Below are positions 50,301-57,090 of a stretch of 64,000 nt of DNA, in pieces. The stretch lies in contig JAIUJO010000072.1 of NCBI GenBank assembly GCA_023846275.1, positions 392,501 to 456,500 on the forward strand. The letters run 5' to 3'. The DNA is from Vanilla planifolia. Its lineage: Eukaryota; Streptophyta; Magnoliopsida; Asparagales; Orchidaceae. A program made the position numbers and the translations under genes. How positions within the stretch are numbered: position 1 is the first letter of the stretch; each line of letters starts with the position of its first letter. The notes below the pieces were generated by a model that searched no databases, had not been told where the DNA came from, and worked only from the letters and a program-made list of their open reading frames with translations.

Positions 50301-53235
50301 CAGTTTACCAAAACATAATCCACTACCCTTTACAATCTTCAGAATTATTTCATTTTTTTATCATATCTTATATTTGCTTAGTAACTTTTGCAAACATGCT
50401 ACTTCATTTATAATAATTTGTTAGTAAAAATAATACTAATTAAAATAATGATAATATAAGAATTAACTTAACAGGAATAAAAGCAAAAGCTATTGACAAC
50501 ACTTAAAACCTTTTGGCTATTCTTAATATATAAGATATGTTGGTCACCAAAACTCATTGGTCAATTTGGGTAACCCTAAATAAGGTTTAATTAGTTGGTA
50601 GATTAGGTTTTTACGCCTTTATCCACATATGAAGTATTTAAAATTATAACAACATCAAGTGTGACAACTTGATCATCGAATTAGATACGAATAAAACTAT
50701 TTTGTAAATTTTGTAAAATCTTTTGAAAGTGAAATATTCAAAAATGTTGAAGTACTTATTTAAAAGGACACAGCTTGTAATTATGAGAATACAAAAATTA
50801 TTTCCTCTTGATTTGACCTTCTTTGGAATTACTATAGATTATTATATTAAATAAGCACTAATAATAGCGAATTACTATTTTAATATTAACTAAATTACTA
50901 TTGCAACTTAAATGAGATATATTTAATTGATGTAATTTGACCATATTAAAGGATCGTATTAGTAGCACAAGAATAGATTTATAGTCAAATAGTAAATAAT
51001 GTAAATCATTATAAATAATAACATAAATAATCATAAATAATAATAAATATTTATTTTAATATCAAATAAACATATATAATTATTGAAAAAAGTTAAATTG
51101 ATTCAGTGTAATATAATCAAACCAATATAATATACAAATCACATTAGAAGATATCATAGTTATATAGTAACAAAAAAATCAATATAAATAATTTGAAGAA
51201 ATGAGAAAATTTTATATAAAATTTTCTTTCCGTTGTACTAAATAGATTGATTGTGACTTTCTAAATTGTGAAACTATGCTATTCCTTACACATCTAATGA
51301 TGTTTATTTCATCTATATTGGACTTAGTTTTGAATAACTTTGAATTGCCCAAATAAAAAATGATAAGTTATAAAAAATTGTTATTTTAATGAAAAAAATA
51401 TTTATCAAAGCTAAAATGAGATGAATTGAATAATTTAATATAATATTATCAAGTTGATATAAATGTAACATGATGTAAGATACAGAGATTTGAAGTAAAA
51501 TAATTAATCCAATGCAAAAATTTGAAAAATTGTCATAAATTATTTCGAAAAGTTCGTTTTCCAGGTTCGTAGGAGAGCGCGTTTAGTAACAATAACCATT
51601 AAATAAAAACTGAAATGCCTTCTAAAATTTTAAAAGATTAAAAAATCATAAAAAATAAAAATAAATATTTATTTGTATTCATTGCATTGAGACAACCACA
51701 ATGATGTTTATTTGGCCTTAATCAGAATTTATTTAAAGATACTACAAATTTCCATATTAAATAAGCATAGACAAAAATAAGGTACTATTTTAATTTTAAG
51801 TACATATATATTAAAGGTTAAAAAAGATGAATTGAGTCGATGTAATATAGCATAACTATAGTGATGTATAGCTCACACAAATAGAGATTTCGAGTTGCAT
51901 AGCAGTATAGGTAAAGTTATATTACAATCTACTATAGGGATAAGGTGTAACCATGAAATTAGGTATAAATAAAATTGTGTCATAAAATGATAATAAATTA
52001 TAGACAATAAAATATTAAAAAAATATAAAAAAAAAAATTGAACTAGATGTATATTGCTAAGATGATTCCAATGAGCATTTATTTATTCTCACACTAGCCT
52101 CATTTTGATTTCCTAGGAATTATAGAAGTAAATAAGCATAAATAACAAAAAATTATTATTTAACAATAAAAAAGTATAATTAACACAAAAAGTCGACAAA
52201 TTTCAACAAATGTAAAATAACCAAATCATGACGACATAAATGTCACAATAGAATAGAGCTATAGTTATGAAGTAATATAACTTAATCAAAGTAAAAAACT
52301 GTGGAAACGAAATAACGTTTACAATAAAGTTCATTCCAAGACACTAGGTATATTGAGTGTGACATTCTCCATCATTGAAATGTCTAAAAATTAGAATTTC
52401 TTGTGAAGTGTGCTAAATCCTTTAATAAAAAAATAGTTATAAATATAGAAATTAATATTTAAGGTGATAAATTGCACCAAAAGAAGTCCAATGACAGTGT
52501 TTTTAATTATCATGAGTTAAAAATGTAAAAAGGCATAAAAAATATTAAATTAATAGTTTAATGTAAATTAAGTATATATAAATACTAAAATAACATTAAT
52601 TTTACAATAGTAATATAACCCATTAAAGTGGATATAAATTTATAGACATAGAGTTCCATAATAATATAGCCATAACAAAGAAAAAAGTTTTAAGAAATGA
52701 GAAAAGTTTCATTGCGAAGTTGCATTGAGCAATAAAAGGTATCGTGTGCATCATCATCGATCAACAAATCTTGTGCAAATCAATGTGTCTTGTAAAGCAT
52801 GTCAGAACTTTAATAAAAATATTGCAAAATGTCAAGTTATATAGTAATTTAACTAAGTCAAACAAACAAAAATTAATGAAATAAGAAAGATTGTACAATG
52901 TTAATTACATTCCAAGATGCGATTGTGATCCAGTGTAACGTCCCAAATCAATAAATCAAGCAGGAATCAAAATCTCTTGTAAATTATGCAAAAACCTTTA
53001 AAAAATAAAATACTTAAATATTGATAAGCTATTATTCAAATACATAGAGCTCATCAATATGATTCCAAAATCATTATTTTGTGTTGTTTAAACCTTTTTT
53101 TTAATTACTTTAAATTTCTAAAATAAATAAATAACAATAACAAAATATTTTTATTTTAATATTTCATATGCAAATATGTTAAAGCTTAAATAATTACATT
53201 AAAGAACTATAATATAACTAAATCAATGCAATGTG
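47365..53235 (-). repeat. satellite array, block 2, reversed part, left of the organellar island
   Basis: From about 47365 the same satellite runs in reverse complement. Recurring words are gattaagtgtagcatcctc, atcaaattaggtatggat, taaaatatttaaaaatat, gagctcattaagacaaataa, tggaattactatgaattacc-like runs and ttattttaatattaagtaaa. Anchors are near 47853, 48045, 48725, 49100, 49515, 49935, 50760, 51280, 51685, 52040, 52460 and 53050. It is interrupted by one unrelated insert (49985-50635) and is cut by the organellar island. No coding sequence. Confidence 0.78.
49985..50635. other. unrelated 0.65-kb insert in the satellite
   Basis: The satellite words stop after about 49985 and resume at about 50635 (caagtgtgacaacttgatca and following). 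The sequence between has a different composition. It holds runs such as gaagatgacaaacccaggta and atgctaatgttcgtgggaga, and near 50510 ttggctattcttaatatata. No known element, terminal repeat or tRNA is recognised. It may be a short mobile element or a captured unique fragment. Confidence 0.5.
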
Positions 53236-53239
53236 ACCA

Positions 53240-53526
53240 CAGAGAAGGAACTGTCGTGGTTGGAGGAATAGAAGAAAGTGAAAGTCAAGGCTGTCCAAGA
53301 ACTGATAGGGATAAGGGCTGGTTCATACATGTCTGGTACGAAATGAGCCAGGTTCATTGCTCCGACCACCAGCCCAGAAGACAATCAATCTGGCATAAGC
53401 TACGTGTGCCCCAAGTAGTTGACCGGAAAAATGGATCAATCTGGCATTCCCGGCCCACCAAGTGAAACCGGTGGTTTCTTGGTCACGACCGGCTGAGGCT
53501 AAAGTTCCATTCAAGAGCATTTCCAC
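53240..53526 (-). pseudogene. psbC: plastid psbC 5' fragment (photosystem II CP43)
   Basis: CP43 is a chlorophyll-binding core antenna protein of photosystem II. The minus strand from 53526 reads a GTG codon (the usual psbC start), then [19 protein letters not shown], then [20 protein letters not shown] and ARLIVFWAG. This is about 50 residues of the N-terminus with high similarity to the family. After FWAG (about 53376) a frame change occurs, and AMNL, AHFVP and MYEP follow in the new frame with a few codons missing; similarity fades by about 53290. Only about 80 of roughly 460-470 residues are left. The first transmembrane segment is included, but no function is possible. Confidence 0.9.
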
Positions 53527-53545
53527 GTGGAGAATACAATTCACA
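53508..53545 (-). pseudogene. psbD: plastid psbD 3' end overlapping psbC
   Basis: In plastids the end of psbD (photosystem II D2) overlaps the start of psbC in another frame. Here the minus strand reads PRGNAL in the frame expected for the D2 C-terminus, across the psbC GTG start. The stop codon that should follow has become GAA. Homology further upstream of psbD is lost. The match is short but is supported by its exact overlap with psbC. Confidence 0.7.
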
Positions 53546-53778
53546 TTTCTTCATTTCCGCCAAACTGCTCAAATTACTCAAAGTTATCACACCCCTCTCC
53601 ATCATAAATTGGACTAAGCCGGAACGACTGATTTCCTTAGCTACCGCTAAACCTCGCTGAGAACATTGATCAAACTCTCATTCCTTAAGCTTCCCTTCCG
53701 CTTTACCCTTCTATCTAGCTTTTCATTCCATCGAATAGGAAGAGGAGAATATAAATGGGGATATGGATATTGATTCAT
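53545..53778. other. unidentified organellar-looking sequence left of the duplication
   Basis: GC content is like the rest of the island, not like the satellite. It contains runs such as aagccggaacgactgatttc and cttcccttccgctttaccc. I could not match it to a plastid gene. Mitochondrial noncoding DNA is a reasonable guess. Confidence 0.4.
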
Positions 53779-54166
53779 GCTGGTTATCTAATTGGATTTC
53801 GCCAACAGTGGACTATTAGATGTTCGAAATCGCTCTATAACTCGACCACCCCTTAGCCAACAAAGAAAATCTTCTCTGTCTGCTAATAAGTCACCTTCAT
53901 ATGCTTGCATAAAGGGGTGGATACTTTTTTTTCGGATCTCCTTCTCTCTCTTTCAAACTTGCACTCGTGGGAACTTTAGTGGCTAATCTTAGCACTGAAA
54001 ATATAGGGAGAAGGAATGAAACTCAATGATGAAGCTTTTACCAATTCTTTCGAAAGAATTGAACGAGGAGCCGTATGAGGTGAAAATCTCACGTACAGTT
54101 CTGAAGAGTGACAGTAAGGGTGACTTATTTGTCAAGTTTTCCACTATCACCCCTAAAAAACCAAAC
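53779..54166 (+). pseudogene. rps12: rps12 3' half: trans-spliced intron end plus start of exon 2 (copy 1)
   Basis: Plastid rps12 (ribosomal protein S12) is made by trans-splicing, and its exon 2 is preceded by the 3' half of a split group II intron. Here the intron end is recognisable by domain V (54068-54101), followed by a domain VI-like stretch and then exon 2 codons TITPKKPN at 54143-54166, exactly the residues that open exon 2. After PKKPN the match stops and unrelated sequence follows. The upstream 290 bases (53779-54067) are taken as the rest of the intron half from position only. Only eight codons of S12 remain. Confidence 0.82.
54068..54101 (+). ncRNA. group II intron domain V (copy 1)
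   Basis: A 34-nt segment beginning gagccgtatgagg and ending acagttc has the length and layout of group II intron domain V: the catalytic AGC near the 5' end, a tgaaa tetraloop-type cap region, and complementary arms (gagccgtatgagg pairing with ctcacgtacagttc). A plastid-like consensus would have acggttc, so one arm base is changed (acagttc). No 5' intron part is nearby, as expected for a trans-spliced intron. Confidence 0.85.
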
Positions 54167-54283
54167 CCGAATCTGCCCGTTCTTCTTGGTTACTGAGGCA
54201 ATGTTTGCCAACCAAATGGGATCTTTCTTTTCTCTCTGGAGACTTGGGGAACTAGAGAAGTCTGAGGAGGGGCCGGGCCCCCA
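54167..54283 (+). other. unidentified join between rps12 and psaA pieces (copy 1)
   Basis: Begins right after PKKPN of rps12. It includes gaggcaatgtttgccaacca and a GC palindrome-like ggggccgggcccc at about 54268-54280. I could not assign it to a plastid gene. The counterpart is at 55729-55845. Confidence 0.4.
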
Positions 54284-54412
54284 TTATCTCCAAAAGTCTT
54301 TAGCGCTCATTTCGGCCAACTCTCCGTTATCTTTCTTTGGCTGAGTGGCACATACTTCTATGGCACCCGTTTTTCAAATTATGAAGCATAGCTAAGCGAT
54401 CCTACTCATATT
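54284..54412 (+). pseudogene. psaA: plastid psaA internal fragment (copy 1)
   Basis: psaA encodes a core subunit of photosystem I. This piece reads [20 protein letters not shown] and then [12 protein letters not shown], a stop, LSDPTHI. That is about residues 60-100 of the family, where the usual text is [20 protein letters not shown] and so on. The stop at 54389-54391 (TAG) stands where Trp is universal, consistent with a TGG to TAG change. Both ends are cut: an unidentified join on the left and the minisatellite on the right. Confidence 0.85.
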
Positions 54413-54436
54413 GCACAAAGACCCACCTTAGTGTTG

Positions 54437-54606
54437 GTGAAAAAGGGGCTAAGAAAACAATGGGCAGGTGAAAAAAGGGGCTACAAAAACAATGGGCCGG
54501 TGTTAAAAGGGGCTAGGAAAACAATGAGGTGGTGGAAAAAAGGTGCCAGGGTAAAAAGGAGCTAGGATCACAAATTGGCTAAGGTCAAAAAGGGGCTAGG
54601 ATGTCA
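54437..54606 (+). repeat. GC-richer minisatellite, about 30-bp unit (copy 1, block 1)
   Basis: About six imperfect units of the form gaaaaaggggctaagaaaac followed by aatgggcaggt. Unit starts are near 54439, 54470, 54503, 54534, 54552 and 54586. Later units are more diverged. It abuts the cut end of the psaA piece. Not known to me from plastid genes. Confidence 0.85.
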
Positions 54607-54942
54607 TTTTGATCCAAGATATGATATAAGCTCAAGTTGTAGCCACAGTTCTGCATGCTTTTGTTCTGACCTTACTATTAGGAATTCTTTTTCGGCCCTG
54701 TAATAAGCTGTGGCCGCCAACCCATTTTTCGTGGACATCGATAAGGCCTATGGATGGATACTTTTTGATCTATGGGCTGGGCCTGAGAGTACCAAACAAA
54801 AAAAAGAGGAATCCCACGCAATGAGAGATTCATCCATCATATCCCACACTTGAGAAGAGTAGGGGGCACCTAACGAAGGAGTCTTCTCTCCCTCCATTTA
54901 ATGACAAAATTGATTTTTGTACTGTGAGACCCACCTTATTTC
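54607..54942 (+). other. unidentified organellar sequence between minisatellite blocks (copy 1)
   Basis: One frame around 54650-54720 reads AFVLTLLLGILF with NKLWP nearby, vaguely like a stretch near the C-terminal third of psaA/psaB proteins. The match is too weak to name. The rest is unrecognised. The counterpart is at 56169-56504. Confidence 0.35.
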
Positions 54943-55010
54943 TGGTCAAAAAGGGGCTAAGAAAACAATGGATAGGTGGAAAAAGGGGCTAGAAAAACAA
55001 TGGGCAGGCA
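54943..55010 (+). repeat. minisatellite, copy 1, block 2
   Basis: Two more units of the same 30-bp type (aaaaaggggctaagaaaaca and aaaaaggggctagaaaaaca), preceded by gagacccaccttatttctgg. The first block is preceded by the similar gacccaccttagtgttgg, so the leader is part of the repeated element. Confidence 0.85.
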
Positions 55011-55097
55011 TTGTTGCTGCTACCTCCTCTTAGCCCAGAGGTGCTCCTGCTTATAAACTGACTCTAGTTCGAATTGAAAAATGGTTTGGATTGACCA

Positions 55098-55338
55098 GTT
55101 GAAGTAGCTCGTGCTTTCAAAAGACACAATGAATCTCATTTTCATATCATTTTGCATTTCTCTACCAATCTAATATGTTTCACTATTTTCACAAGAATTT
55201 CTATATAACTTCAGTGATACAATCAAAGCTTTTTTGATTCTTTTCGTAGTTGATTTATGTTTCGTATTTCACTCGACCCGTCGTTGGGAACTAATGATTC
55301 GTTCTATCTACAACGATTTTGGATTGGCTCAAAACGAG
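55098..55338 (+). pseudogene. cemA: plastid cemA fragment, cut by the duplication (copy 1)
   Basis: cemA encodes a plastid inner-envelope membrane protein. This copy reads [12 protein letters not shown], then after a frame change [20 protein letters not shown] and on to [10 protein letters not shown], where the duplication breakpoint cuts it. It differs from copy 2 at several sites, for example HSTRRWELM here against HWTRGWELM there; the plastid family has HSPHGWELM. Confidence 0.88.
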
Positions 55339-55340
55339 CG

Positions 55341-55728
55341 GCTGGTTATCTAATTGGATTTCGCCAACAGTGGACTATTAGATGTTCGAAATCGCTCTAT
55401 AACTCGACCACCCCTTAGCCAACAAAGACAATCTTCTCTGTCTGCTAATAAGTCACCTTCATATGCTTGCATAAAGGGGTGGATACTTTTTTTTCGGATC
55501 TCCTTCTCTCTCTTTCAAACTTGCACTCGTGGGAACTTTAGTGGCTAATCTTAGCACTGAAAATATAGGGAGAAGGAATGAAACTCAATGATGAAGCTTT
55601 TACCAATTCTTTCGAAAGAATTGAACGAGGAGCCGTATGAGGTGAAAATCTCACGTACAGTTCTGAAGAGTGACAGTAAGGGTGACTTATTTGTCCAGTT
55701 TTCCACTATCACCCCTAAAAAACCAAAC
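55341..55728 (+). pseudogene. rps12: rps12 3' half: trans-spliced intron end plus start of exon 2 (copy 2)
   Basis: Same content as copy 1: a presumed intron half, domain V at 55630-55663, a domain VI-like stretch, and TITPKKPN at 55705-55728. In the sequence just before exon 2, copy 1 has gtcaag and copy 2 has gtccag; as I recall the plastid sequence (gtcaac) from memory, copy 1 keeps the A. Confidence 0.82.
55630..55663 (+). ncRNA. group II intron domain V (copy 2)
   Basis: Identical to the 34-nt domain V of copy 1. See that entry for the structural reading. Confidence 0.85.
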
Positions 55729-55845
55729 CCGAATCTGCCCGATCTTCTTGGTTACTGAGGCAATGTTTGCCAACCAAATGGGATCTTTCTCTTCTCTCCG
55801 GAGACTTGGGGAACTAGAGAAGTCTGAGGAGGGGCCGGGCCCCCA

Positions 55846-55974
55846 TTATCTCCAAAAGTCTTTAGCGCTCATTTCGGCCAACTCTCCGTTATCTTTCTTT
55901 GGCTGAGTGGCACGTACTTCTATGGCACCCGTTTTTCAAATTATGAAGCATAGCTAAGCGATCCTACTCATATT
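55846..55974 (+). pseudogene. psaA: plastid psaA internal fragment (copy 2)
   Basis: Same piece as in copy 1, including the TAG in place of the conserved Trp, so that change predates the duplication. One site differs (cacgta against cacata); the family Met codon ATG is closer to copy 2. It ends at THI followed by a different few bases (gcaccca against gcacaaa). Confidence 0.85.
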
Positions 55975-55998
55975 GCACCCATACCCACCTTAGTGCTG

Positions 55999-56168
55999 GT
56001 GAAAAAGGGGCTAAGAAAACAATGGGCAGGTGAAAAAAGGGGCTACAAAAACAATGGGCCAGTGTCAAAAGGGGCTAGGAAAACAATGAGGTGGTGGAAA
56101 AAAGGTGCCAGGGTAAAAAGGAGCTAGAATCACAAATTGGCTAAGGTCAAAAAGGGGCTAGGGTGTCA
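55999..56168 (+). repeat. minisatellite, copy 2, block 1
   Basis: Counterpart of 54437-54606, with the same number of units and a few substitutions. Unit number is unchanged between the copies, so the minisatellite has not expanded or contracted since the duplication. Confidence 0.85.
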
Positions 56169-56504
56169 TTTTGATCCAAGATATGATATAAGCTCAAGTT
56201 GTACCCACAGTTCTGCATGCTTTTGTTCTGACCTTACTATTAGGAATTCTTTTTCGGCCCTGTAATAAGCTGTGGCCGCCAACCCATTTTTCGTGGACAT
56301 CGATCAGGCCTATGGATGGATACTTTTTGATCTATGGGCCGGGCCTGAGAGTACCAAACAAAAAAAAGAGGAATGCGACGCAATGAGAGATTCATCCATC
56401 ATATCCCACACTTGAGAAGAGTCGGGGGCACCTACCGAAGGAGTCTTCTCTCCCTCCATTTAATGACAAAATTGATTTTTGTACTGTGAGACCCACCTTA
56501 TTTC

Positions 56505-56572
56505 TGGTCAAAAAGGGGCTAAGAAAACAATGGATAGGTGGAAAAAGGGGCTAGAAAAACAATGGGCAGGCG
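56505..56572 (+). repeat. minisatellite, copy 2, block 2
   Basis: Counterpart of 54943-55010, two units. Confidence 0.85.
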
Positions 56573-56659
56573 TTGTTGCTGCTACCTGCTCTTAGCCCAG
56601 AGGTGCTCCTGCTTATAAACTGACTCTAGTTCGAATTGAAAAATGGTTTGGATTGACCA

Positions 56660-56967
56660 ATTGAAGTAGCTCGTGCTTTGAAAAGACACAATGAATCTCA
56701 TTTTCATATCATTTTGCATTTCTCTACCAATCTAATCTATTTCACTATTTTCACAGGAATTTCTATATAACTTCAGTGATACAATCAAAGCTTTTTTGAT
56801 TCTTTTCGTAGTTGATTTATGTTTCGTATTTCACTGGACCCGTGGTTGGGAACTAATGATTCGTTCGATCTACAACGATTTTGGATTGGCTCAAAACGAG
56901 CAAATAATATCTCTTCTTGTTTCCATTTCTACAGTGATTCTAGATGTAATTGTGAAATATGCGATTC
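56660..56967 (+). pseudogene. cemA: plastid cemA fragment, longer (copy 2)
   Basis: The longest plastid piece here. A first frame reads [20 protein letters not shown] and LI; about 20 residues of the family are then missing. A second frame gives [40 protein letters not shown] and [20 protein letters not shown], ending [11 protein letters not shown]. The family has KYWIFRYLNRVSPSLV after this; here the match is lost. Roughly the last third of CemA is represented, including two membrane-segment regions. A 75-codon open frame (56796-57023) survives but has no proper start and a foreign C-terminus. Confidence 0.9.
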
Positions 56968-57090
56968 CAGAAGACTCAAGTCGGTCGATCTGCTCTTCCA
57001 ACTCAGCTGAGTGCTTTAGATGACCCTCGGCTTTAGAATGGAGAACTTTGATGCTTCCATCTTCTGTTTTTCCTCTTCAGCTTTTGAAGG
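56968..57090. other. unidentified right end of the organellar island
   Basis: About 120 bases of organelle-like composition (gatctgctcttccaactcag and following) after the cemA match. They end where the satellite resumes near 57090. No gene recognised. Confidence 0.45.

Larger units (their letters stand above)
53779..55338 (+). repeat. 1562-bp tandem duplication, copy 1
   Basis: Starts at gctggttatctaattggatt and ends at ggctcaaaacgag. Copy 2 starts at 55341 with the same word, so the period is 1562 bp. Contents in order: rps12 trans-intron 3' half and start of exon 2, a short unidentified piece, a psaA piece, minisatellite block, unidentified piece, a second minisatellite block, and a cemA piece. 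By eye there are about 31 substitutions and no net length change between copies (about 2%). Two bases (cg at 55339-55340) lie between the copies. Confidence 0.95.
55341..56900 (+). repeat. 1562-bp tandem duplication, copy 2
   Basis: The second copy, followed without interruption by more cemA (56901 to about 56967), which copy 1 lacks. Copy 2 thus preserves the original right-hand continuity, and copy 1 ends at the duplication breakpoint inside cemA. Each copy has lost some sites still matching plastid genes that the other copy keeps, so both have changed since the duplication. Confidence 0.95.
53235..57090. other. organelle-derived island (plastid mosaic, possibly via the mitochondrion)
   Basis: A block of visibly higher GC than the satellite on both sides. 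It contains parts of four plastid loci that are not adjacent in typical plastid genomes: psbD/psbC (minus strand), rps12 3' intron and exon 2, psaA and cemA (plus strand), joined by unidentified sequence and a GC-richer minisatellite. Most of it is a 1562-bp tandem duplication (53779-56900). The mosaic order suggests plastid pieces that were first assembled elsewhere, for example in mitochondrial DNA, before transfer to the nucleus; direct plastid transfer with rearrangement is the alternative. All genes are truncated and non-functional here. Ends are recognised by the return of satellite words (left: ctaaatcaatgcaatgtga; right: tcacatgaggcgatatttag). Confidence 0.85.

Noticed and set aside
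54610-54645. Continuation of psaA (AQVV) after the minisatellite, as if the repeat had been inserted into psaA
   Set aside because: Four matching residues are followed by no further match, so this is not supported.
54650-54730. A second psaA/psaB piece after the minisatellite (AFVLTLLLGILF, NKLWP)
   Set aside because: The resemblance to a photosystem I core helix is only a few hydrophobic residues, too weak to name.
56796-57023. 75-codon open frame as a functional cemA-like gene
   Set aside because: It lacks the N-terminal two thirds of CemA and a credible start, and its last 20 codons are foreign. It is a surviving piece of a plastid fragment.
53235-57090. tRNA genes in the organellar island
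   Set aside because: I looked for paired acceptor stems and ggttcga-type T-loops, and found none that could be folded by eye.
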